Source: Paludibaculum fermentans (GTDB lineage: Bacteria > Acidobacteriota > Terriglobia > Bryobacterales > Bryobacteraceae). Taken from it: a stretch of 64,000 bases of DNA. The position numbers were made by a program, and so were the translations under genes. Shown here piece after piece: positions 53,367-61,056 of the stretch. Position 1 is the stretch's first letter, and the number at the start of each line of letters is the position of its first letter. The DNA lies in the NCBI RefSeq assembly GCF_015277775.1, contig NZ_CP063849.1:2728001-2792000 (forward strand), read 5' to 3'. The notes beneath the pieces were generated by a model, which ran no database searches, was not told where the DNA came from, and saw only the letters and a program-made list of their open reading frames with translations.

Positions 53367-53382
53367 CTAGGGGCGCCCCTAG
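53367..53382. promoter_or_regulatory. 16-bp perfect palindrome in the LysR-leuA spacer
   Basis: CTAGGGGCGCCCCTAG is a perfect palindrome, 10-25 nt upstream of the LysR start codon on its coding side. It may be an operator for autoregulation or a transcript hairpin. LysR boxes are usually T-N11-A, which this does not clearly match. Confidence 0.35.
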
Positions 53383-53553
53383 CGCCCATTTATAGAACTT
53401 ATTATATTCGTCTGAGTTATTCTGGACAAGCACATTATAAATTTGTCAAATTGGACTTCGAACCCCACAATGAAGATAGTTGGCCCCTCCCTCGCCAGTG
53501 TCACCCACACGATAGGTGAGCCGGGCCATCAACTTAAGGAGCGCGAACGCAGA

Positions 53554-54753
53554 ATGGTAGATACGCAAAACAGAGAGCGCGTTTACATCTTCGACACGAC
53601 TCTCCGGGATGGTGAACAGTCGCCCGGGTGTTCGATGACGGTGCCAGAGAAGCTTCGGATGGCCCACAAGCTGGCGGAGCTAGGAGTGGACATCCTGGAA
53701 GCAGGGTTCCCGATTGCCTCGGAAGGCGACTACCACGCGGTGCGGCTAGTGGCATCGGAGCTGCCCTGGGTTCAGGTGGCGGCGCTGAGCCGGGCCTGCA
53801 AGATGGATGTGGAGCGAGCCGCCAGCGCGCTTGAGCCGGCGAAGCGTTCGCGAATCCATACGTTTATCGCCACGAGCGATATCCATCTGAAGTATAAGCT
53901 CAAGAAGACAAGACAGCAGGTGCTGGACGAGGCCTGTGCCGCGGTCGCCCTGGCCCGCCAGTATGTGGAAGACGTCGAGTTTTCGGCCGAAGACGCGACG
54001 CGCACCGATCCGGATTATCTGGAGCAGGTGACGCGCGCCGTGGTGGCCGCCGGCGCCCGGACGGTGAATCTACCGGATACGACCGGCTATTCCGTGCCGG
54101 ACGAGCATGCGGAACTGATCGGCCGGATGGTGCGCGCGGTGGGCGATTCCGCCATCATCAGCGTGCACTGCCACGACGACCTGGGCTTGGCGATGGCGAA
54201 CTCGCTGGCGGCCATCGGGGCCGGCGCCCGCCAGGTGGAATGCACCATCAACGGCATCGGCGAGCGGGCCGGCAATGCGTCGCTGGAAGAGATCGTCATG
54301 GCGATCAAGGTCCGGCAGGACCGGTTGCCGTTCTACACCGGTATCGTCACGGAACAGATCTACCCGGCGAGCCAGATGCTCACCGGAATCATCAGCTTCG
54401 GGCCCCAGCCGAACAAGGCGCTCGTCGGCGCCAATGCCTTCGCGCATGAAGCGGGCATCCACCAGGATGGCTACCTCAAGGAGAAGTCGACCTACGAGGT
54501 CATCGACCCGCAGTCGGTCGGGATTCCGGAGGGACGTCTGGTGCTGGGCAAGCACTCGGGGCGGCACGCGCTGCGGTCGAAGTGCGAGCACCTGGGCTAC
54601 CACCTGGGCAAGGACGAACTGGACGTGGTCTATCACGGATTCATCGAGATCGCCGATCGGAAGAAGGGCGTATCAGACCAGGAGATCCTGGCGCTGATCC
54701 ACACGCTGAAGGCCGGCGAAGGCGTGCATTCCGAGTCTGCCGCTGCGGACTAA
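53554..54753 (+). CDS. leuA: 2-isopropylmalate synthase lacking the regulatory domain
   Basis: This catalyses the first step of leucine synthesis (acetyl-CoA plus 2-ketoisovalerate). The 399-residue protein has the catalytic barrel: [35 protein letters not shown] (metal site), [15 protein letters not shown] and [12 protein letters not shown]. It ends right after the linker region ([20 protein letters not shown]); the LeuA_dimer domain of about 110-120 residues that binds leucine in ordinary enzymes is absent, and only 51 bp separate it from leuB. ATG 53554, with AAGGAG about 12 nt upstream, begins just before the catalytic start; an upstream ATG is unlikely. Co-transcribed with leuBCD. Confidence 0.9.
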   Translation: MVDTQNRERVYIFDTTLRDGEQSPGCSMTVPEKLRMAHKLAELGVDILEAGFPIASEGDYHAVRLVASELPWVQVAALSRACKMDVERAASALEPAKRSRIHTFIATSDIHLKYKLKKTRQQVLDEACAAVALARQYVEDVEFSAEDATRTDPDYLEQVTRAVVAAGARTVNLPDTTGYSVPDEHAELIGRMVRAVGDSAIISVHCHDDLGLAMANSLAAIGAGARQVECTINGIGERAGNASLEEIVMAIKVRQDRLPFYTGIVTEQIYPASQMLTGIISFGPQPNKALVGANAFAHEAGIHQDGYLKEKSTYEVIDPQSVGIPEGRLVLGKHSGRHALRSKCEHLGYHLGKDELDVVYHGFIEIADRKKGVSDQEILALIHTLKAGEGVHSESAAAD

Positions 54754-54804
54754 ATACCCCTGATTGCTATTAGTTGACAGTAGACAGTTAAACAATTACG
54801 CAAC

Positions 54805-55887
54805 ATGAACCTGAACATCCTAGTTCTGCCCGGAGACGGCATCGGCACGGAGGTCACGCGCGAGGCTGTGCGTGTTCTGCAACGGGTGTCCGAGAAGTAC
54901 AACCACACGCTGCGGCTCACTGACGGGTTGCTGGGCGGCATTGCCATCCACAAGACCGGCACGCCCTTTCCGGACGAAACCGCCAAACTGGCGGCCGACG
55001 CCGACGCGACCCTGCTGGGCGCAGTGGGCCTGCCCGAGTTCGACAACGCGCCTCCGGCCCAACGGCCGGAGCGCGGGTTGCTGGGCATCCGCAAGGTGCT
55101 GGGCGTCTACGCCAACCTGCGGCCGGTGCGCACCTACAAGGCTCTCATTGACTCATCTCCCCTGAAGAATGAGCGGATTGAGGGCACCGACATGATCATC
55201 GTCCGCGAGCTGACGGGCGGGATCTACTACGGGACGCCGCGCGGCGTGGAAGGCAGCGGCGACACGGAACGCGGCACGAACACCATGACCTACACGCGCG
55301 CCGAAATCGCGCGCATCGGGCGCATGGCGTTCCACCTGGCCCGCAAGCGCCGCAAGAAGGTTTCGTCGGTCGATAAGTCCAATGTCCTTGAGACTTCACA
55401 GCTGTGGCGCAAAGTAATGGTTGAGGTCTCAGCCGAGTTTCCGGACGTCGAACTGGAGCACGTCCTGGTGGATAACTGCGCCATGCAGCTGGTGCTGAAT
55501 CCGACCCGTTTCGACGTGGTGGTGACCGAGAACATGTTCGGCGACATCCTGTCGGACGAAGGCGCGGTGCTGGCCGGCTCCATCGGCATGCTGCCGTCGG
55601 CCTCGATCGGCGAGCAGAAGCCGTCGGGCGCCTGGGTGGGTTTGTATGAGCCGGTCCACGGCTCGGCTCCGGACATTGCCGGCCAGAACAAAGCCAATCC
55701 GCTGGGCGCGATTGGCAGCGTGGCGGCCATGCTCGAGTACTCCTTCGGCCTGATGGAAGAAGCCACGGCCGTGAACAATGCAATCGAATCAGTCCTGAAC
55801 GCCGGTCAGGTGACGGCCGATCTGAAACCGAAGGGCACCCCGCTCACGACGGAACAGGTTGGCGCGGCGATCTGCGCAGCGATCTAA
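54805..55887 (+). CDS. leuB: 3-isopropylmalate dehydrogenase
   Basis: This NAD-dependent oxidative decarboxylase of leucine synthesis is a 360-residue cytoplasmic enzyme. It carries the family landmarks VLPGDGIGTEVTREA, the substrate region GLPEFDNAPPAQRPERGL, LTGGIYYGTPRG, DNCAMQLVLNP and NMFGDILSDEGAVLAGSIG with the metal Asp residues. The C-terminus contains EPVHGSAPDIAGQNKANPLG. It lies 51 bp after leuA and about 80 bp before leuC. Two direct GACAGT hexamers (separated by one base, near 54775) precede the gene. Confidence 0.96.
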   Translation: MNLNILVLPGDGIGTEVTREAVRVLQRVSEKYNHTLRLTDGLLGGIAIHKTGTPFPDETAKLAADADATLLGAVGLPEFDNAPPAQRPERGLLGIRKVLGVYANLRPVRTYKALIDSSPLKNERIEGTDMIIVRELTGGIYYGTPRGVEGSGDTERGTNTMTYTRAEIARIGRMAFHLARKRRKKVSSVDKSNVLETSQLWRKVMVEVSAEFPDVELEHVLVDNCAMQLVLNPTRFDVVVTENMFGDILSDEGAVLAGSIGMLPSASIGEQKPSGAWVGLYEPVHGSAPDIAGQNKANPLGAIGSVAAMLEYSFGLMEEATAVNNAIESVLNAGQVTADLKPKGTPLTTEQVGAAICAAI

Positions 55888-55968
55888 CTTTGCTCTGCCG
55901 CTGGCGCCCCGGGCTATCCCGCAAGCCTGGCGCTCCAGCGACGGAGTGATCCCGAAAGAAATCAGTCC

Positions 55969-57372
55969 ATGCCCCGCACAATCATCCAAAAACTCTGGGA
56001 TTCCCACGTCGTCAGCGAACCAGCCGGTGCTCCGGCGCTGCTGTACATCGATCTGCACCTGGTCCACGAAGTGACCTCGCCTCAGGCGTTTCAGGGTCTG
56101 CGCGACCGGGGGCTGAAGGTTCGCCGCCCGGACAAGACGTTTGGCACGTGCGACCACTCGACCCCGACGGCCCCGCGTGACCTGCCTATCATCGATCCTA
56201 TCGCCAAGGCGCAGGTGGAGCAGTTCGAGAAGAACTGCCGGGAGTTCGGCATCCCCCACTTTGGCTACCTCAGCAACCGTCAGGGCATCGTCCATGTGAT
56301 TGGACCGGAATACGGTCTGACGCAGCCGGGCCAGACGGTGGTCTGCGGCGATTCGCATACGGCGACGCACGGCGCGTTCGGCGCGCTGGCGTTCGGCATC
56401 GGCACGTCGCAGGTGGAGCATGTCCTGGCGACGCAGACGCTGCTGCAGCGGAAGTCGAAGAGCTTCGCTGTGCACGTGAACGGCACACTGAGGCCGGGCG
56501 TTGCTGCGAAGGACATTATTCTTGCCCTGATCGCCAAGATTGGCGTGGGCGGCGGGACGGAATGCGTACTCGAATATACGGGTTCGACGATCCGCGCGCT
56601 GACCATGGAAGAGCGCATGACCGTCTGCAACATGTCGATTGAAGGCGGCGCGCGCGCCGGCCTGATCGCTCCGGACGATGTGACGTATCAGTTCCTGAAC
56701 GGGCGTCCCTTTGCTCCGCAGGGTGCGGCGTGGGATGCGGCGGTGGCGAAGTGGCGCGAACTGCCGACCGACGAGGGCGCGACCTACGACCACGAGGTGA
56801 GCATCGACGCCGACGCGCTGGAGCCGATGATCACGTTCGGCACGAATCCGGGCATGGGCATCTCGATCAACGGCGCGGTGCCGGATCCGGCCTCGATCAG
56901 CGACGCAGTGGAACGCGAGACGTTGAAGAAGGCGCTTGTTTACATGGGCCTGGAGCCGGGCAAGCCACTGGCCGGGCGGCCGGTGGATGTGGTGTTCATT
57001 GGGTCCTGCACGAACTCGCGGATGAGCGACCTGCGGGCGGCGGCGGGGGTCCTGAAGGGGCGCAAGGTGAACCCGAAGGTACGGGTGATGGTGGTGCCGG
57101 GTTCGCAGCAGATCAAGCGGGAAGCCGAAGCCGAGGGTCTGGACAAGGTCTTCCGGGATGCCGGCGCTGAGTGGCGCGAGGCGGGCTGTTCGATGTGTAT
57201 TGCCATGAACGGAGACCAGTTAACTCCGGGGCAGTATTCGGTGTCGACCTCCAATCGCAACTTCGAGGGACGCCAGGGCAAGGGCGGGCGGACGTTTCTG
57301 GCCAGCCCGTTGACGGCCGCCGCGTCGGCCATCAGCGGAACGGTGACAGATCCGCGCACGCTGGTTGGGTAA
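55969..57372 (+). CDS. leuC: 3-isopropylmalate dehydratase large subunit
   Basis: This is the large subunit of isopropylmalate isomerase, which holds a 4Fe-4S cluster. The 467-residue protein has [20 protein letters not shown] and the cluster-binding Cys in [13 protein letters not shown] and [12 protein letters not shown]. The size matches the bacterial LeuC of about 465-475. It pairs with LeuD 12 nt downstream. Confidence 0.96.
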   Translation: MPRTIIQKLWDSHVVSEPAGAPALLYIDLHLVHEVTSPQAFQGLRDRGLKVRRPDKTFGTCDHSTPTAPRDLPIIDPIAKAQVEQFEKNCREFGIPHFGYLSNRQGIVHVIGPEYGLTQPGQTVVCGDSHTATHGAFGALAFGIGTSQVEHVLATQTLLQRKSKSFAVHVNGTLRPGVAAKDIILALIAKIGVGGGTECVLEYTGSTIRALTMEERMTVCNMSIEGGARAGLIAPDDVTYQFLNGRPFAPQGAAWDAAVAKWRELPTDEGATYDHEVSIDADALEPMITFGTNPGMGISINGAVPDPASISDAVERETLKKALVYMGLEPGKPLAGRPVDVVFIGSCTNSRMSDLRAAAGVLKGRKVNPKVRVMVVPGSQQIKREAEAEGLDKVFRDAGAEWREAGCSMCIAMNGDQLTPGQYSVSTSNRNFEGRQGKGGRTFLASPLTAAASAISGTVTDPRTLVG

Positions 57373-57384
57373 GGAGAACCGGAC

Positions 57385-58002
57385 ATGGAAAAGTTCACGG
57401 CATTTGAATCCTCGGTGGCGCTGCTGCCGACCGATAACATTGATACCGACCAGATCATCCCGGCCCGGTTCCTGAAGACGATTTCGAAGGCCGGCCTGGG
57501 CGACCAGTTGTTCTTCGACTGGCGCTACAACGCCGACGGGTCGCCGAAGGCGGACTTCCCGTTGAACCAGGAGCCGGCGAAGTCGGCCCAGGTGCTGCTG
57601 GCGGGGGATAACTTCGGCTGCGGGTCGTCGCGCGAGCATGCTCCGTGGGCGCTGACGCAGTTCGGCTTCCGGGCGGTGATCTCGACCTCGTTCGCGGACA
57701 TCTTCAAGGGCAACTCCCTGAAGAACTCGCTGCTGCCGATCGCGGTGCCGCGGGACGTGCATGCGAAGCTGTTCAGCACGCTGGAATCGAACCCGCTGGC
57801 CAAGGTGAGCGTGGATCTGGCCAGCCAGACGCTCACACTGCCGGATGGCAGCACGTGTACGTTCCCGGTGGATGAGTTCTCGAAGACCTGCATGCTGGAA
57901 GGCGTCGACGAGCTCGGGTTCCTGTTGAAGCACGAGGCGGAGATCGCGGCGTATGAGCAGGCCAACCCGGCCGGGCTGAATACGCTGTCGGTCGCGCTGT
58001 AG
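57385..58002 (+). CDS. leuD: 3-isopropylmalate dehydratase small subunit
   Basis: This is the small swivelling subunit of the isomerase, 205 residues. It has the start [20 protein letters not shown] and the substrate region [18 protein letters not shown]. It follows leuC by 12 nt and closes the leu operon. It completes a set sufficient for leucine synthesis from 2-ketoisovalerate up to the final transamination. Confidence 0.96.
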   Translation: MEKFTAFESSVALLPTDNIDTDQIIPARFLKTISKAGLGDQLFFDWRYNADGSPKADFPLNQEPAKSAQVLLAGDNFGCGSSREHAPWALTQFGFRAVISTSFADIFKGNSLKNSLLPIAVPRDVHAKLFSTLESNPLAKVSVDLASQTLTLPDGSTCTFPVDEFSKTCMLEGVDELGFLLKHEAEIAAYEQANPAGLNTLSVAL

Positions 58003-58043
58003 AAAAAGGGTGGCGGCGCTGTCCGTCCGGCAGTGCCGCCACC
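58003..58043 (-). terminator. Terminator-like hairpin facing the leu operon
   Basis: A 13-bp stem with one G-U (58009-58021 with 58031-58043) lies 6 nt past leuD. On the plus strand no T-run follows, but read on the minus strand the hairpin is followed by CCCTTTTTC, the layout of an intrinsic terminator for leftward transcription. It may still weakly end leu mRNA. Confidence 0.5.
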
Positions 58044-58155
58044 GCCCATACGAATAGCCGGATGAGGCCCTTCGTTTCCTCCGTAAGGGCATGTACGAGA
58101 CCGACCCGCCGCTGGATTGAATCCCCACCGATTTTTCCTCATTTCCCTGCCCTAA

Positions 58156-59385
58156 ATGGCTATCGAACATCCGGTATTGCCTTCAGTTGGACCTGCCGAT
58201 GAACAACATGTAATGACGGAAGTTGTAGGTCCCGTGGTGGAGATTGTCCGGTCGTGGCAGGAGATGGCCCCCTACCGCCCCTTTCTGGCGGAGCAGGGTT
58301 GGTTTCCGGAGGCGGACGCAGCGTGCCTGGAATTCGAGAGCGGGTTGATCTTCCTGGTCTGCCGGCAGGGTGAGGCGATTCGCGGGGTCCTGGCGGCCAG
58401 GGTGGACGAGACCGAGATGGAATGGCGCCTCGCGACGAAGGTGGCCGGGCGCAGCCGGGTCAGGCAGTTGGACGTTGACTATGGACGCACGTGGGGTGAA
58501 TTCGACGACGAGGCGGCCGGGGCGCTGATCACCGCGATTCGGAAAATGCTGAGCGAGGGTGCGGCGGATGTGGCGCGATTCGGTTATATTCCCGAAGGCG
58601 GTGCCCTGGACCGCCAGTTGCGCGCGTCGTCGTTCCTGTTCCGCGACCATTTCCCACTGAAGAACCGGCGCTGGCGGCGGACGCTGCCGCCCAAGTACGA
58701 AGACCTGTTGCGCGAACACTCGAAGAATACACGGCGAAAGGTGAAGTTCATCCAGAACCGGCTGCAACGGGCGGGCGCGGTGGAGTATCGCTGCTACACC
58801 AAACCGGAGGACCTGGAACTGGCGCTGACGGACGTGCGGCAGATCGACCAGGCGAGCTACCAGAGCAAGATCGGCGCGGGCTTCGATCCGGGCGAACTGG
58901 CGATGAAGAAGATGCGCTGGCTGTGCGGCCACGGCATGTCGCGGATCTACCTGCTCTATCTGGATGGCCGTCCGGTGGCGTTCTACCAGGGTTTTCTGTA
59001 CAAGGACACCTATTGGGGCTCGCACACTGGCTTCGACGATGAGTTCCGCCACCTGAGCGCGGGTACGGCGGTGTTCCACCATGTCCTGGAGGATCTGTGC
59101 CGCCAGGGCGGGGTGAAGATGATCGAGTTTGGCCTGGGCGACAGCGGATACAAAGAGGTCTACGCGTCGGAGCATGCGATGCACGTGGAGGCGCTGTTGT
59201 TCCGGCGGTCGTGGCGGGGCGTGCAGTTGATGGTGCTGAGATTGCTGACTGGCGCGGTGCGGACGATCGCGTACGCGCTGCTGGAGCGGACGGGTCTGCT
59301 GAAGTGGCTGAAGACCCGCTGGCGGCGCCGGGTGATGACTGAGGAGAGTGGCGCCGGGGAAGACGCGGCGGCCACCACACACTAG
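58156..59385 (+). CDS. FemAB/BioF2-like GNAT acetyltransferase
   Basis: This 409-residue protein belongs to the GNAT fold group of the FemAB/BioF2-like (Acetyltransf_6) type. It contains LREHSKNTRRKVKFIQNRLQ, YLDGRPVAFYQGFLY and GTAVFHHVLEDLCRQGGVKM with FGLGDSGYKEVYA. Family proteins transfer acyl groups in envelope or exopolysaccharide synthesis. The C-terminus is basic and hydrophobic (about 355-395). It lies 150 bp after leuD and 50 bp before the phosphatase gene. The substrate is unknown, and so is the start: ATG 58213 is also possible. Confidence 0.88.
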   Translation: MAIEHPVLPSVGPADEQHVMTEVVGPVVEIVRSWQEMAPYRPFLAEQGWFPEADAACLEFESGLIFLVCRQGEAIRGVLAARVDETEMEWRLATKVAGRSRVRQLDVDYGRTWGEFDDEAAGALITAIRKMLSEGAADVARFGYIPEGGALDRQLRASSFLFRDHFPLKNRRWRRTLPPKYEDLLREHSKNTRRKVKFIQNRLQRAGAVEYRCYTKPEDLELALTDVRQIDQASYQSKIGAGFDPGELAMKKMRWLCGHGMSRIYLLYLDGRPVAFYQGFLYKDTYWGSHTGFDDEFRHLSAGTAVFHHVLEDLCRQGGVKMIEFGLGDSGYKEVYASEHAMHVEALLFRRSWRGVQLMVLRLLTGAVRTIAYALLERTGLLKWLKTRWRRRVMTEESGAGEDAAATTH

Positions 59386-59434
59386 TCACAAGTATTAGGA
59401 CAACCGAGGCGGCAGCGCGCTATCCTCTCTTCTA

Positions 59435-61051
59435 ATGGACGCGCGCCTGACGGACACTCGACTCGACGCAACGAGGCTGGAGAGCCTGCTCGAATCCGCC
59501 AAACTGCTGAGTTCTTCACTAAAACTGGAAGATCAACTGCGGCATTTGCTGCGGACCGTCATGGGCCGGCTGCTGATCATGCGGGCGGCGGTGGCGCTGA
59601 AGGAAGGCGATGAGTTGAAGATCGCGCTTTCGCGCGGTGTGTCCGGGTTGCCAGCCGGTGCGGTATTTGATGCCACACAAGCGTTGACGCTGGGGCTCGA
59701 CTCGATCCATACCATCGGCGACGAGGCCGGACCGCTGGGCATACTGGCGCTAGGGAAGCCGGCTCGCGGCGCGCTGGAACCGGGCGAAGTGGACTTCCTG
59801 GAGGCGCTGCTTTCGCTGGCGGCGGCTTCGATCGCGAATGCGCGGGCGCACTCCGATGTGATCAAGAGCAACCGTGCGCTGGACCAGAAGATTCAGGAGC
59901 TGCGCGCGCTGCTAGACCTGGTGCGCGGCCTGGCGGCAACCATCGACGCCGACGAAGTGGCGCAGATGCTGATGCTGACGCTGAGCGGCCGATGGGCCGT
60001 CCGCAAGCATGGCATGCTGACGTGGAAAGAGAACCAGCCGCCGATCGCCCGGGCCAAGGGGATCGAAGTACAGGAACTGGAGACCTGGCGCGGATTGCTG
60101 GACGAGTCCGGCAATACGGTGGAGGCGAACGGTTTCCTGCTGTTCCCGCTGCGCTCGGGCGAGACCATCTGCGGGATGGTGGCGCTGGGGCCGAGGCCCG
60201 CGAACCTGGCGTATAGCCCCTCGGACCTGGATTTTTGCACGGGTTTGATTGCACAGGCGTCCGTGGCGCTGGACAATGCCTGGCACTTCAGGGACACCCT
60301 ATACCGGCAGCAACTGGAGAAGGAGTTGACGCTGGCCGCGTCGATTCAGCAGGATCTGTTCCCCAAGAGCCTGCCGGACCTGCGCCAATCGGACATCTGG
60401 GCGCGGAACCGCCAGGCGCGCCAGGTGGGCGGCGACTACTACGACGTGCTGCCGATTGGGCCCAGCGGCCGGGACAATCCGCATCTGCTGTGCGTGGCCG
60501 ACATCTCGGGCAAGGGAATTTCGGCTTCGCTGCTGATGGCGAACATCCAGGCGACTTTGCGCGCGCTGTTGTCGTCGCATCCGGCCTTGATCGACCTGGC
60601 GGCGCGGACCAACGACCTGCTCTACGCGTCGACTCCAGGCAATAAGTACAGCACGGCGATCTTCGTGCGGTACGACCCGGTGAGCGGCAAGTGCGAGTAC
60701 GTCAACGGCGGCCACTCCGATGGAATCCTGCTGCGGGCCAGTGGGGAGGTGGAGATGCTGACCACCACGGGGCTGCCGATCGGGCTGTTCCCCAAGCGGG
60801 AATACGAAGTCGTCGAATTCGATATACACCCGGGTGACGTGCTGATGCTGTACTCCGACGGTGTCACCGATGCGTGCACGGTGGACGACCTCGAGTTTGG
60901 AGTGGAGCGGGCGGTGGAGTGTGTACGGCGGACCGTACACCTGCCGGCGAGCGAGATTCTGGATCATGTCTTCCAGTCGATTGACGAGTTCGCGGCCGGC
61001 GCTCCGCAGTTTGACGATATTACGGTAATGGTGTTGAAGAGGACCGACTGA
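59435..61051 (+). CDS. GAF-domain PP2C (SpoIIE/RsbU-type) phosphatase
   Basis: This 538-residue serine/threonine phosphatase has two N-terminal GAF-like sensory domains (about 15-155 and 165-295). A coiled helix (LEKELTLAASIQQDLFPKSL) leads into a C-terminal SpoIIE/PP2C domain (about 310-538). Metal-site motifs are intact: QVGGDYYDVLPIG, CVADISGKGISASLL, LMLYSDGVTDA and QFDDITVMVL. It would act on a STAS anti-anti-sigma or similar. The next phosphatase gene starts 5 nt after its stop, so both are in one operon. Confidence 0.93.
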   Translation: MDARLTDTRLDATRLESLLESAKLLSSSLKLEDQLRHLLRTVMGRLLIMRAAVALKEGDELKIALSRGVSGLPAGAVFDATQALTLGLDSIHTIGDEAGPLGILALGKPARGALEPGEVDFLEALLSLAAASIANARAHSDVIKSNRALDQKIQELRALLDLVRGLAATIDADEVAQMLMLTLSGRWAVRKHGMLTWKENQPPIARAKGIEVQELETWRGLLDESGNTVEANGFLLFPLRSGETICGMVALGPRPANLAYSPSDLDFCTGLIAQASVALDNAWHFRDTLYRQQLEKELTLAASIQQDLFPKSLPDLRQSDIWARNRQARQVGGDYYDVLPIGPSGRDNPHLLCVADISGKGISASLLMANIQATLRALLSSHPALIDLAARTNDLLYASTPGNKYSTAIFVRYDPVSGKCEYVNGGHSDGILLRASGEVEMLTTTGLPIGLFPKREYEVVEFDIHPGDVLMLYSDGVTDACTVDDLEFGVERAVECVRRTVHLPASEILDHVFQSIDEFAAGAPQFDDITVMVLKRTD

Positions 61052-61056
61052 ACTCG

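Noticed and set aside
53554-54804. Frameshift as the cause of the short LeuA
   Set aside because: The protein ends in its normal frame and only 51 bp lie before leuB, too short to hide the missing domain in any frame.
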